A DNA stretch of 64,000 nt from Adiantum capillus-veneris (Eukaryota; Streptophyta; Polypodiopsida; Polypodiales; Pteridaceae), in contig CM043959.1 of the NCBI GenBank assembly GCA_014529385.2, positions 92,607,529 through 92,671,528 of the forward strand, in the 5' to 3' direction. The notes beneath the pieces are model-generated. The model made no database searches. It was not told the DNA's origin and was given only the letters and a program-made list of their open reading frames with translations. Shown here in pieces: positions 48,327 through 60,371 of this stretch (position 1 is the stretch's first letter; the number at the start of each line of letters is the position of its first letter). A program made the position numbers and the translations under genes.

Positions 48327-49479
48327 CATAGGCATGCAAAGACAATCAAGCAGAAAGAGTGAGAGATGCAAAGAGAGAGAGGATCTCCCAAGATTCTAGC
48401 TATCTTTGAATAAACAAAACCTAGGAGCCCACTTTCCTTTGCTGGCTGCGTGCAACGTTTTTCTTTTTATTTCTTGCCGGTATCACCTCAAATTCATCTC
48501 TTTTTACGATTATATGCCAACTGGTACCCTCTACCTCGCACAACATACTAAATTGATACAAGCGGCTTGTCAATCAAGGTTCCATGCGGTGCAACCCCTA
48601 CTTGCACAATATACTACATTCATATTGGCGGCTTGTCAAGTTTATTACCTCAAACCTATCAACAGTCTATGCGACATAGCCTTTGGCTTCCAAGTTGCCC
48701 ATCAAGATTGGAATGCGTTGGATCTCTAGACTCGAACCTTTAACGTTTGAAGATCTCGATGCATCGAGTGATGGGGCTAAGCCATACTAGTGAACACCCA
48801 CATTGCTCACCCTCACGCCTCTTATTTAAAAGAAATATTTACATTCCTTCCTTTGCCTATCCATGCCTTCCATCGGGCCTAACGACTCCTCTACCTTGCT
48901 TAGCTGGAGGACACATGTTTGCAATACCCTTCATTTTGCATGGTTGCCCCTGTTGTTTTTGCACAGTGCCATGAGGGATCTCCTAGGACTCGTCTCTCAT
49001 TTTCTTTTTTTTGAAATCATTAGTACATATTGGCTCGTCTACTACTTTATTCATTTGTTCTAAGATGCTTCCGCATATTCTCTCTTCGGAACACATCCTT
49101 CTCGAGGGTCACCCTCTAAAAGGGGATGGAAGAATTGAACACGGGCGAGCATCGAAATCTATACTATGAAATCTGTTGTAGACCACAAGCCTATGTGCGC
49201 TCCTGTGTTGCGGATGCCCCCCCAAGCCCCCACCATACATTTCCACCCCCTCTTCTGCCTCCCGTTTGCAAGCACGCATCTCCCCACCTCGCTTTTTGCT
49301 TGCACTCTTCCCTGCTCACCCTCCTCTACTCTCTACCTACTTCGATGCCTGAGCGGATATCACTAGATTCGATTGCTTTTTCGAATTTTCACAGCTGGGT
49401 ATCACCTACTTTGCACAACATAAAATAAATTATATTTTTATAAAGATCCCCCATTATTCCTAGTGAGTCCCCCCCCCCC
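47700..49479. other. Non-coding DNA, no gene seen
   Basis: No supported gene. A (TG)n(AG)n tract lies at 48,294-48,327. A phrase GCACAAYATACTA..GCGGCTTGTCA occurs twice at about 48,537-48,575 and 48,603-48,640, a small diverged duplication. A run of 12 C bases at 49,469-49,480 abuts the next LTR. Confidence 0.4.
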
Positions 49480-49633
49480 CGTCAGGACACTGGCAAGGCC
49501 GGACTAGACAAGGGTAGGGCCGAGCTAGGCAGTGTGGAAAGAGAGTCCAACTAGGGCAAAGGGCAAGGGGCTATGCTATATAGTGGGTGGTTGGGTGGTG
49601 GACTCTCAGGTTCTAGTTCCCCTTTGTATTACA
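49480..49633 (+). repeat. 5' LTR of chromodomain Ty3/gypsy element (~154 bp)
   Basis: Pairs with 55,202-55,354. Both run GTCAGGACA ... GGCTATGCTATATAG ... GGTGGACTCTCA ... TTCTAGTTCCCC ... TTACA. About 15 differences by eye (roughly 10%) mark an older insertion. The first T of the terminal TG reads C, next to the C run. TATATA at 49,577-49,582 may be the promoter. Confidence 0.9.
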
Positions 49634-49634
49634 T

Positions 49635-49647
49635 TGGTATCAAGAGC
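49635..49647 (+). promoter_or_regulatory. Primer-binding site, initiator-Met tRNA type (TGGTATCAAGAGC)
   Basis: One base after the 5' LTR. It matches the common plant TGGTATCAGAGC type except for one extra A. Confidence 0.8.
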
Positions 49648-50047
49648 AAGGTTCCTTTTTTGGGAAAGGCATAGCCATGGAGGAGGGGAGCCACACAATT
49701 GTGCATGCTTTGGTGCATGTCGGGGTCAAGGGGGAGTGGAGCATCCTGCTGTGAGGAGGAAGACAAGGCAAGCGCCGTGGGAAAACCCCCTTGCACAGAG
49801 GAGCCGCCGAGGCGGACTTGCATGAAACGCGCCGTTGGCAGGCTCTACGGCTGCACACCGGGCAGGTGGAGACTTCATGTCACTTGACCGGAGCCCCTAC
49901 CTCAACGCCTTGAGCTCCATGGCGATGGCAATTCCCTGCACGCTGCGTTAAGCAGCCATAGCCGACTGGTTGAGTTTTTTTTTCCACTTGAGGGCGCCCA
50001 ACCCCCTTAGGGGTTAGTGACCATACACAAAACTTAAACCATAAGGG

Positions 50048-50070
50048 GCGGTACCCATAGTGGGTACCGC
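50048..50070 (+). repeat. Leader hairpin GCGGTACCC / GGGTACCGC
   Basis: Perfect 9-bp inverted repeat with a 5-nt loop in the untranslated leader of the chromodomain element, followed by a C-rich run. Confidence 0.7.
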
Positions 50071-50437
50071 AACCCCCTCCCCCCCCCCCACTCCACGTGT
50101 GGGTTCGGCAAGGCCGGAAGGTGTGGCATAGCATCGACAAAGCCGGCACAAATTTCAACACAAATTTTTTGCGTATTATGCAGAAATTCAGAGATTTCAA
50201 GAACACCAATTCGACGGAGTTCAAGTACAATTTTTTGGTAAAATCAATTACCGCTTTCAAGCCTAATTGATTCGGCTATCAAGAACTTGTGGAATTCCAT
50301 ATACGACGGACAATTCAAATCACTCTCCACCGGAATACTCGCGATTTTGATGGAATTAGCAAGGCTCATTATACCTTGCGACTGCTCTCAATATCAGGTA
50401 TTTTTTCTGATTACTCCTTGCACCGCACTGTGTCGCC

Positions 50438-51879
50438 ATGGATTCAAATATCAATATGACATTCAATTTTGAGCAAAGTACGCCTAATCCTGCCAATAAT
50501 GGCCCACGGCCGCGGATCCTCTCAAGGAGAGTACCCGCGACACTACGACAGGTGAAGATACTTACGAATTGCTCGATATTCAAGAATTTTGTGCACTTCA
50601 GACACACATGACATTCATGGATGAAAATTTTAAAGCTTTAAATGAAAATGTTACTAAACTATCCAGATTAGTAATTCAATTAATGCATCAGCACTCTAAG
50701 AGTCGTGCTAACACGCACATGCATGAGCACGTTGCCACACAAGGGCAGGGCACTTCTACTCTAGGGCAAGGCCCAAATGCTGATACGTTGCATACTCTCA
50801 CTGCAAAAGAGGTGGATGAACTGTTGAAAAACACCAAACCATCGATTTTTGAGGGAGAAGACCGAGACCGCAATAAGGATGCAGTGAATATCTTTCTCAG
50901 CAAGTGGGATGGAACTCACACCTTACGATGTACTCCGGACGCAGTTAGAGCTCTACAAACAAGCTTGACTCTAGAAGGCAAGGCCTACAAATGGTGGATG
51001 TCTCTCAAGGAGAAGAACATCATACCACAGAATTGGGCAGGCTTTGAAGCAATGTTTAGTAAGGAATTTTTGCCTACAAACAAGGCCGATCGGAATTGGA
51101 CGGCTTGGGACACATGTTCCATGTGCCAATACCCATCACTACTTGGATATATATCTCACTATCGGGATGTTATCCTCAAGTTGGAAGGCTTAGATACCTT
51201 TCAACAAGTACGGGGGTTCATACGAGGTTTGACACCTGAGCTTAAGAAGTATGTCAAGACCCAAGACCCTAAAACACTTGAGGAAGCCATAGTGAAAGCA
51301 CATATTCAAGATGATCCAGATGAAAAGAAAACAAAAAATAGTCACGTGCCTGCTAATATACATGGTAATACACGCACTCAATATGGGCACAATAAAAGAA
51401 AATTTATAGTTGCCAATTCAGAGGCATCTAAAAAACCCAAGGGGTACAGGAGTCCTCTCTCTCCTGAGGACTTTGATAAAGCCAAGAAAGAAAAATTATG
51501 TTTTCAATGTTTAAGAAGAGGTCATGGAAAAAAGGATTGTCCCAAGGGAAAATCTGCTGCTCAGAGCAAGGAGAAAGCAGTGCACATGGTACAACTCCTA
51601 CCTGTGGAGTCTTCCTCACGATTCTCTACAATGGAAGTAACACACACTGAGGTGGTGCATGAATTTTGTTTCACAGCTTCCATGTGGCAAACAACCTTTG
51701 GACCACATGAGTTAGTACGTATGCACGGATATCTGCAAGGGCACAAGGTGCGCATCTTGGTAGATGATGGTGCTACTCACAATTTCATCATTTACGGATT
51801 GGTGAAAAAACTCAAATTAGGCTCAAACTTCGAGTACCCACCTCTACAAGGTAGCAATGATGAATGGACATGGTACTGA
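50438..51879 (+). pseudogene. Gag + protease of the chromodomain element
   Basis: Gag likely starts at ATG 50,438 (MDSNINMTFNFEQSTPNPAN) and shifts frame near 50,520 into the long frame with LLDIQEFCALQTHMTFMDEN. Then come a gag domain (LTLEGKAYKWWMSLKEKNI, FEAMFSKEFLP, LEGLDTFQQVRGFIRGLTPE), a CCHC zinc knuckle CFQCLRRGHGKKDC, and the start of the aspartic protease (KVRILVDDGATHNFI). A further shift near 51,850 moves the rest of the protease into the next frame. The usual protease DSG/DTG reads DDG here. Gag builds the particle and the protease processes it. Confidence 0.88.
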
Positions 51880-53542
51880 AATCTGGGATACTCAATGCCG
51901 AGTTGTTCCATTGGAAGTACAAGGGTACTCCACATGTTTGGATTTTCAGATTATGAACATGGAAAGGGCTGATGTGGTTCCTGGTAGAGAGTGGTTGCAT
52001 AACATAGGGCCATCACTGAAGCGTAGCTATGAGCACAATAGCTTGATGTTTGAATCCCATGGCGCACATGTGTTGTTGTTAGGAGAAAAAGATATACCTT
52101 CATCACCACTGATTTGTACCGCTGAGCTTATGCAACTCGTTTTTTATAATGAAATAGATCAGGTTTTCTTATGTTACTCACTGTTTCATTTTCTTTCTAA
52201 CATTGAGTCTGTAGAACATTCCTCAACGCCGCATGCTTCTCTCTCCTCTCTTCCACCAATTGCTAATTCTAAACAAGCAAACATTGTTAATCAATTACAT
52301 AAATTGTTAAATGAATTTCAAGATGTATTTCCTAATGATTTGCCATCAGGATTACCGCTGACACGATAAGTACAACATAGCATTGACGTGGTTGCAGGCT
52401 GTAAACCTGTTAGTAAACCACCTTACCGTATGAGTTATTCAGAAGCCGCTGAGATGGAACGTCAGCCTGCTGACTACCTTAGCAGAGGGTTTATACAACC
52501 CAGTTCTTCACCATGGGCTTCGCCTATCCTCTTAGTGAAGAAAAAAGACGGCAGTATGCGCATGTGCGTAGACTACTGTGGCTTAAATGCGGTTACAGTT
52601 AAGAACAAATACCCATTGCTCAGAGTAGATGAGTTGTTTGACAAACTCACTCATGCTCGCATTTTTACAAAAATAGACTTGCGGTCAGGATATCACCAAG
52701 TTCGTATTCAACTTGCCGATATATCCAAAACTGCATTCCGAATACGGTTGGGACACTACAATTTCTTGGTGATGTCCTTTGGGTTAACCAATGCGCCCGC
52801 AACATTCATGACACTTATGGATAGTGTCTTGAAGCCATATTGGGGAAAATTTGTCATTGTTTTCCTCAATGACATCCTAGTCTATAGTGCTTCTGAAGAA
52901 GAACACTTACAACATCTCATGCAGGTGTTTGAATTGTTACGCAGAAACAAATTATATGCCAAGGAATCTAAATGTGATTTTCTAAAAGACGAAATTCATT
53001 ATTTAGGGCATGTTATTTCAGCTAACGGGTTATATATGGATCAATCCAAAGTGGATACCATCCGAAAATGGCCTTCTCCTAAAAATCTGGAAGAATTACA
53101 GATTTTTAAAGGATTTGCAGGTTTTTACCGAAGGTTCGTTAAAAACTATGTCCAAATTGTTGTTCCCATGACGGATCAACTCAAAGGAAAAGGTAAAGCT
53201 TTTCAGTGGGGATCCGCTCAACAGCACAGTTTCGATACACTCAAGGATGCATTAGCTACAGCTCCTATTCTAGCTATTGTAGATCCTTTGAAACCATTCG
53301 TTTTGGAAACGGATACCAGTGACCGTGCTATTGGAGCAGTCCTATTACAAGATGGACGGCCGATTGCATTTGAAAGCAAGAAGCTTGATGCAACTCAGCA
53401 GAACTACTCTGCTTACGAACGAGAACTCTATGCAATATTGTCTGCCTTAAAAACATGGCGGCATTATTTGTATGGTGCTCAGTTTGAGACCGTGTTTGAC
53501 CATGAAAGCATCAAATGGTTTACACAACAACGGATTTAAAGG
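51850..53542 (+). pseudogene. Protease end, reverse transcriptase and RNase H of the chromodomain element
   Basis: ADVVPGREWLHNIGP (protease end) leads, past a TAA at 52,367, into RT: ASPILLVKKKDGSMRMCVDY, IFTKIDLRSGYHQVRIQ, FLVMSFGLTNAPATFM. The catalytic box reads VFLNDILVYS, so the first Asp of the usual xxDD is Asn. RNase H follows with ETDTSDRAIGAVLLQDG and YSAYERELYAILSALKTWRH. The frame ends at 53,539 by a single-base shift before the linker that continues at 53,530-53,740 (DLKGRKATWTEILQEYDAKL, VVVDALSRI). The RT could not be active without the missing Asp. Confidence 0.9.
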
Positions 53543-54801
53543 GTCGAAAAGCCACGTGGACCGAGATTCTTCAGGAATATGACGCCAAGCTAAGGCATCG
53601 CAAAGGCCGGTACAATGTCGTGGTAGACGCTCTAAGTCGAATCTCAGAGATCAATTCGCTCTTGTTCACGAAACTTCATAGTGAATTTTTAGATCCTCTC
53701 AAAGGCAAATATGAGCATGATGAAACATATTCCAAAGTGTAGCGCCATGTTCAAAAGAGGGATTCTTCTCACTCCAATGACGGTAGTGTACAGTTAACCT
53801 CCACATCTAATTCTCCTTTATCAAGTGATGAACTACAACGATGGAAGCATTTTACCATCGACAATGGGTACCTACTCCATAAGGGGAGAGTTTGTGTACC
53901 GGCGGACACAGACATTCGGCGCCAAATTCTTTATGAATGTCATGATAGTCCAAGTGCAGGGCACCCTGGGATTATAAAAACTTATGCTCTCGTACGACGA
54001 CAGTTTTACTGGCCAAGTATACATGACTTTGTTCAAGCTTATGTCTTGCATTGCCAAAAATGTCAAGTTAACAAAGCACAGTGCCTGAAAGCAGGAGGAC
54101 TCTTACATTCTTTGGAGATACCCAATGGAAAATGGGAAAGCATCTCTATGGATTTTATTGTGGGTTTACCAACCACTGTATGAGGTCATGACTCGGTATA
54201 GGTGGTCGTAGATAGGTTGACTAAACTATGTAAGTTTATTTCGACCAAATCAACAGTTAAGACACCAGAATTAGCCAAGTTAATTGTGGACAATCTATAC
54301 AAACTGTATGGTTTGCCAAGTAACATTGTCAGTGACCATGATCCTAAGTTTAACAGCCACTTTTGGAGAGCGGTGTTTAAACGATTGGGTACACAAGTGA
54401 ATCTCAGTACAACTGATCATTTAGAAACAGATGGTCAGACGGAACGAGTTAACCAGGTGCTAGAGGATATGCTAAGAGCATACGTCAGCAAAAAACAGTC
54501 AGACTGGGAAGAATACTTACCTATTCTCGAGTTTGCCTACAACAGTGCTAAGCATGTCACAACAGGATTTAGTCCTTTCATGCTCATGTATGGGTTTCAA
54601 CCTAAATTGGCAACTGAAAAACTCCAACAGGTTAAGGATTTTCTCCAAGACCACATGGATATGCTGAAACTTGCTCGCCGTCAGAATGCCCGACAAGCAC
54701 AGGATCGGTATAAGAAGTACATTGATGAGAATGTCGGCAAGTTACCTTCGATGAAGGGGAGGAAGTATTTTTACGTGTGCCAGAACATTCAAAAAGTCTG
54801 A
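53530..54801 (+). pseudogene. Integrase of the chromodomain element
   Basis: After VVVDALSRI and a stop at 53,740, the frame gives the zinc-binding domain (HDSPSAGHPGIIK ... HCQKCQ) and then the catalytic core: first Asp in ISMDFIVGLP, second in NIVSDHDPKFNSHFW, Glu in DGQTERVNQVLEDML. TGA at 54,181 and TAG at 54,199 interrupt between the first and second Asp. The rest is open through EYLPILEFAYNSAKHVTTGF to a single-base shift near 54,766. All three catalytic acids remain, but the stops make the copy dead. Confidence 0.9.
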
Positions 54802-55190
54802 AAACTAGGCCAACACCTAAATTATCTCCCCGATATTGTGGACCTTTCAAAATAATCAAGCGAGTAGGTGATCGTGCCTACAAATTATTACTACTTGCAC
54901 ATTCTCGCATTCATCCAATGTTTCATGTAAGCCGTTTACGTAAGCGGTTACATGGGGACGACAATGTCATTGACCAACAGGTTTTGGTTGATTTCATTGA
55001 ACCTCTTACCTTACCGCATGAACCTGAACGTGTTCTCGATTATCATGAGTTGCGTACACGTCATCACGTACGTCAACAAGCCTTAATCAAGTGGAAAGAC
55101 CGACCTGAGGAAGGTGCCACTTGGGAAAACATTAGTGTTCTTAAGAAGAAGTTTCCCACTTTTGTTTTCGGGGATGAAAACTCTTCTTAA
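54777..55190 (+). CDS. Integrase C-terminus + chromodomain
   Basis: Open from the frameshift near 54,766 to TAA 55,188. LSPRYCGPFKIIKRVGDRAY and HPMFHVSRLRKRL form the integrase tail. The chromodomain follows: PERVLDYHELRTRHHVRQQA, IKWKDRPEEGATWEN. Together with the ~154-bp LTRs this indicates a small plant chromovirus of the Reina type (lineage inferred). The domain would target integration to marked chromatin. Confidence 0.88.
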   Translation: MPEHSKSLKTRPTPKLSPRYCGPFKIIKRVGDRAYKLLLLAHSRIHPMFHVSRLRKRLHGDDNVIDQQVLVDFIEPLTLPHEPERVLDYHELRTRHHVRQQALIKWKDRPEEGATWENISVLKKKFPTFVFGDENSS

Positions 55191-55199
55191 GGGGGGAGT
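55187..55199 (+). promoter_or_regulatory. Polypurine tract (AAGGGGGGAGTAA)
   Basis: Directly before the TG of the 3' LTR. It primes plus-strand DNA synthesis in this family. Confidence 0.8.
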
Positions 55200-55201
55200 A
55201 A

Positions 55202-55354
55202 TGTCAGGACATCAGCAAGGTCGGACTAGACAAGGGCAGGACTGGGCTAGGCAGTGTGGAAAGGGAGTCCAACTAGGGAAAAGGGCCAGGGGCTATGCTA
55301 TATAGAGGGTGGTTGGGTGGTGGACTCTCATGTTCTAGTTCCCCTTGTCTTACA
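55202..55354 (+). repeat. 3' LTR of chromodomain element (~153 bp)
   Basis: TGTCAGGACA ... TTACA. It pairs with 49,480-49,633. The flanks (CCCCC left, CGCCC right) do not give a clean target duplication. Confidence 0.9.
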
Positions 55355-55501
55355 CGCCCTCTCAAAACTCCTTGAGGCTCCTGCAAGCCGCTTTCCCAAA
55401 GCAGATCTTGAGATTGATGCATTTCAAAGACCTCTAACAAGCCTCCCAAAGCCAATCAAAAGAAAACAAGGTCTACCATCTCCTCCGTCCTCCCCTTTCA
55501 C

Positions 55502-55553
<52 letters not shown>

Positions 55554-56503
55554 TGCCTTTAGGCACCAGATCCTAAAATTGATAGGCATAGTAGAAATTT
55601 CTTTTAATAGGCAATTTTCCAAGCCCCCTTTCATATGCTATGTAAAATGACCAATCTACATAGTTTGCCATATATAACATAAATTTTAGGATATAAACAT
55701 GAAAAATGAGAGGAAATTTCAAGATTCTAGCATGTCAAATGATAGGAGGTTTTCTTGAAGCACCTGTTTGGATGGGTTAAGTTGTGTGCTTTTATGGGCA
55801 CCCAGACACCCTCACAAATACACAAGTATGACATATGATGTGTCCAAGGGACAACTTGCTAGGGAGAAAATTGTCCATAGGTAAGACGATAATCTCATGA
55901 TCAAGCTCCCTATTTGGCTCGCAATTTATTTTATTCAACTTTCAGGAGATTCCTCCCACTATGAGTCTTTGAATTCATATCGCTCACTCTCTAAAAGAAG
56001 GGATGTAAGATTTGAACATGCACTGTGTAGCGCAACGTTGCTTAGAGATGGCTCTCATAGAAAACCCACCATGCATGTGATCTTGTTGCAAGATGCAACC
56101 CATACATAAAAAAGACGTCCAAACATGATCTACATCATGCTCACTCTTGGCCGGACTAGCACCTCCTGGCCCCTCCTCATAAATCCCCCATCTCAATAGT
56201 GTCACCTCGTATGTCTGCCTATTAAGTGAACACCGTCTCGCATCAAATAAGATTTTCCCAATTAACTTCAATTGGTACCCCTATTGGCATATTTGTTATT
56301 TTATTAGGTCAAGAATCTCAATATATGTCGTCACCAAGCCTCCACTCCCATCACCACTCCACAACAATATCCCCACTCAAGGTTGAGAATCAAACTAGGA
56401 CTCTACTCAGTAAGATTTTCGAAGCCAATATGCTAGTCATCTTTTAAAAATAAAATAAATTATTCTTCTTTCTTGTTTCTCTCTCTTACCCCTGTTTTCT
56501 TTT

Positions 56504-56506
<3 letters not shown>

Positions 56507-56579
<73 letters not shown>

Positions 56580-56618
56580 CGTGCTACTGGAGGCTTGAAG
56601 CAACGATGAGGAGAGGTG

Positions 56619-56663
<45 letters not shown>

Positions 56664-56703
56664 CTACTAGAGGCTTGAAGCAACGATGAGGAGAGGTGCT
56701 ACT
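56507..56703. repeat. (TC)n tracts alternating with a duplicated 43-bp unit
   Basis: (TC)n at 56,507-56,576 and 56,622-56,660, each followed by GTGCTACTRGAGGCTTGAAG... (56,581 and 56,661, one difference, 80-bp period). Confidence 0.93.
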
Positions 56704-56744
56704 GCTGCCATCTCAAGGCTCGTACAGATATCCGTTGTCGTGAA

Positions 56745-56745
<1 letters not shown>

Positions 56746-56821
<76 letters not shown>
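56746..56821. repeat. Compound (GT)n(GA)n microsatellite
   Basis: GT at 56,746-56,789, then GA to 56,821. Confidence 0.97.
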
Positions 56822-56825
<4 letters not shown>

Positions 56826-58465
56826 CCGATTGGAGAACGGGCAAAGAAGCAAGGAGCTTGATGAAAAATGCTAGCAAGGATGGGTCGATGTTGTGCAAGG
56901 AAAAAGTTGCTCTGTTAATAAAGTGCTTCAAGTTGATGCTTTTCAAGATATTATGCAAGAGATTTCCAAACGCTTGTGTAGACTATTGTCGCAAAAGTTT
57001 ATTTAATATTAAATTAAAAGAATGTGCAAGCATGAAGCTTTTTATTACTAATCGTCTAATTTGGGTCAAGGGCAATGACTTGATTCATGCCACCGAAAGC
57101 CAAAAAAACCCCATTAGGCTTATAAGCCAAGTAAATAGGGAACTTGTACTATATATAGCTAATTATAGGCAACGTGTGAAAGCAAGAGAACTTGAACCCA
57201 CCGTGTGAAGGCCCTTTTACCCCATACCTTTTCAAAAGGTCCTAGTGTGAGTAATAATGCTACCTTTGGTAACCTTGGATAAGCAAGGTTAACAATACCC
57301 CACTTGCCGTGGGCACGACTCTAACTCAAAGTGTACATGAGAGTTAATTTTAGAGAAATTTAGTGGCGACACACCCAACCCCACACTAATGGGGGGTGGG
57401 CCCAACTGGGGTCGCCCAACAACTTGCAGTGTTAGGATTTGACGCCCTTCTTCCCTCGAGCCCTTCGTATGAAGAACACTTTGAGGCAACACCGGTGTTT
57501 TGAAGGGAGAAGGCAAAATATGCCTATCCTCATGGAAGGATGCTAATCCCACTCTCTTGTCATTAAAAGGGCAACCCTTAGGAAAGCCCTTCTTGGACTT
57601 GAACTGAGGTCAAGGCCCACCAAAGGTAGGAGTGGAGACATTTGCATTCACATTCACATTTTACATATTGACATGAATTAAAAACTATAGATGAGGGTGA
57701 TCGGGGTGTGTGGTTAAGCCATTCATAATTTGATAATTTCCTAAATTCTAATGGGAAATGGGCCAATGGCCATTGCTAAGTTCTAAATTAACGTAATGGG
57801 AAATGGGCGACTCAGTGCTCACCCAAAATTTTGAACGAGCCTCTAGAGCCATGGCACAAGCACCACGAGTGTAACTCTTGCTCTCAGCCTCTCTGTGTAG
57901 GTGCCTGTAGGGATTTGGAAATATATCGAGTGTCGATGGTCACAAGGGTCTAACTTCATTCCCACACACAACAAAGGAACTGTAGCAAAAGAGGGGAAAG
58001 AAATGTGGGATTGGCTACGTCAATGCATAAGAGAGTTGGAAGGTCTTGTGACAACACGAAGACTCATGAGCAGAGACTTGCGAGCAACCTTTGGACTCTT
58101 CTCAGGCTCTCAGTCTACCCCCTGTTAAGCTTCAGCCTTGGACAGTGGATTGCCCTTGCCCTCCTCTCAGGTTGCCTCTTCTTGGGAGTCGGGACTTCCT
58201 CCTCTCCAGGCAAGGTTGCTGGGTACTCGCTGTTCTTAGACTGATGGAAAAACTTTTTTCCTTGTATATATGCTTGCATATTGTAACTTGTGCAAAGTGT
58301 GTAGGAGCATATATGCATACCCAATCCTACGTATAGTTTTTAACTTGTTTATTGAATGTATCCTCAAGTGTGAGTTTGTGTGGAGTGCTCCCCACACAAA
58401 TACCAAGACATAATCCTACATATGGGTCTGGGCACTGATGAATTTGTTTGGGATGCAATTTTTAG

Positions 58466-58592
58466 TCATTTGTTTGGGCTGGTATTGTGGTCGTAGTTGT
58501 GGTGGTCTTCCTGCTGATCGTTTGTGTGGTCATCTATGCTTTTCGACATAAACAAAGAGCTCAGAAATCCGAATTAATTAGCAAGCCATTTG
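58466..58592 (+). pseudogene. Isolated transmembrane/juxtamembrane exon of an LRR receptor-like kinase
   Basis: After a TTTTTAG acceptor, the exon reads SFVWAGIVVVVVVVVFLLIV then CVVIYAFRHKQRAQKSELIS and KPF. It ends one base before GTAATT, a usable donor. A single hydrophobic helix followed by Tyr-Ala-x-Arg-x-Lys-x-Arg-Ala and a KPF box is the pattern of the membrane exon of plant LRR receptor kinases (subfamily VIII-1-like). I see no LRR exons upstream and no kinase exons downstream, so this is probably a captured or leftover exon. Confidence 0.55.
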
Positions 58593-60371
58593 GTAATTTG
58601 CTTTCATAGTACCTTTCAAAAATCTGACGAGACCAAAGCAATGCCCATAGCTTATTCAATTGCTACTTTTCAGCTTCATGAGAAGCCAAAGTAGATTTGT
58701 GGTACATTGGTGAGCCTCGACATAGCTTGCCTTTCCCACATCATGATTGCCTCCTGAGCCTCCAACATTGAAGGAGCTTGAGTCACATGTGAATTGAAAC
58801 GGAATTGAGCTCGGGTAGTTCCATTGTGCAATTTGGTTGATTCTTTTGATATGGTGCTTTCACTCATATTACATTGGCATTCCTCAAATGCATAATTCTT
58901 TACTAGGAAATTCGAGCTCAGTGACTTGCTGCTAGTCAACGAAAAGCCAAGGATTATCTCTTTGGCCAAGTCTTGATTGCGTCATTGGATGTTATGGTAC
59001 TTAACCGGCTGCAAAGTTTCATTAGCAAGGTATGCCTAAGACTTCTTTTAAATATGTCTAGATGTGGCACATTTTGTTCATTATGCTGGAGTTGGTGAAT
59101 ATAGTATTGAGTAACTATGTGTAAGAACTGATTAGTTTCTCCAATAGAGTCTACTTGTTTCTTGTATGGAAAATGGATGCCTTGACGTTCAATTTGCATT
59201 TGTACAAATGGATGTTGCTACAACTCTTTGCTGGCCTTTGTCATGAACAAGTATTTGGTAGTGCTAAAAAATGCTTGTTCTTTAAGTTTTTTGTGTTGTG
59301 TAAGGGGACATTTTTTACTCTTCTGTCATTGGAAGGGCAATGTTCAATTTTTCCCTTCTATCCAGAAGGGCATACTTCTTACATACCTGTCTTTTGACAT
59401 TTTGAGTTGCCTGTAAAATCCTAACACTGCCAACAAGGTTTATAGTAAAGACTAGTACGGCCGGGTAAAGATATTGCAGATAAATTTATCTCAAGGCCCT
59501 AGATCCCACCCCTTACGCCCATGGTTGTTAATAGAGGCTGTCGATCCCCCTTTGGCTGGCATAGGCATGGGCATGGGCATGGGCATGGGCATGGGTGATC
59601 TATGATGGGACAAACAAGCACCATAGATCTTAGGCAAAGTTAAAAGGTAATCTTGGGTACTCCAGAATACATGGCCACTCTTGCCTCACCCTGGAGTTGG
59701 GACGCATATGCCATGTTGCGTGTGCACGTCTTCGTAGTTTATAAGCGTCTCACGTAAATTTGGGGGTTTGTTGTGTGTTTGTGTGTGTTTTGGAGGGGGG
59801 GGAGGGGGGAGGGGGGGAGAAAAAGAAGAGAATTTTAAATGACTAATCCCAAGAGACCTTGAAGATCTGTGAGACGAGGAGAGTTGAGCTGAAGACCTGT
59901 TATTCGATTGTGTATTGGCATAACCAAATCTACCACACTTGCACCTGTCATTAAAGAGAGAGTTCGAGATTTGCACCTTTCTATCTATCGTGATGAGAAG
60001 ATTTTTCTTATGATTTACAGTTAGGTGTAGCTTTTAGAACCAATGCTGATGTCTTTTCTTTGTAGCAAAACGCACTTTCCCGTGCGTTGTAAGGTAGCAC
60101 TCACGGATGCTCATTGTAGAACCAATGCTGATCTCTTAATTTACTCTTTAAATCAAAGGTGGGTGCATGCATTGTAATACGAGGCACCTTTCGCATGGTC
60201 AAAGAAGCTTTACACCTCTATTTACAAACCTTACAGGGACAAAAAAGAGACTCAAATACATACTGTTTTTCAACCCATCATCCAAAAGAGCTTGAATAAA
60301 TAGTAATATAGTACAAGTTTCCTGTATGTAGTGTAGTAGACTCTTGAGATGGCATCCTCTTGACAATATGG
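58593..60371. other. Intergenic DNA, no supported gene
   Basis: Minus-strand frames at 58,676-58,969 and 58,954-59,199 match nothing I know. It includes the GGGCAT array and a G-rich run at 59,792-59,817. Confidence 0.35.
59560..59597. repeat. (GGGCAT)n hexamer array
   Basis: GGCATA followed by five GGGCAT units. Confidence 0.9.

Larger units (their letters stand above)
55355..58465. other. Intergenic DNA with microsatellites, no supported gene
   Basis: The open frames at 56,850-57,208 and 57,901-58,128 (plus) match nothing known. About 57,180-57,560 is GC-richer, with a TAGTGGCGACAC..GGGTGGGCCC passage that could be a retroelement fragment. (GA)n lies at 55,503-55,549. Confidence 0.35.

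Noticed and set aside
48406-49430. Several 65-107-codon frames in GC-richer DNA
   Set aside because: Short overlapping frames without motifs. The GC content explains their openness.
49532-50260. Open frames in the leader of the chromodomain element
   Set aside because: Overlapping in several frames, low complexity; no paralogue or motif, unlike the leader ORFs at 28.3-28.8 kb.
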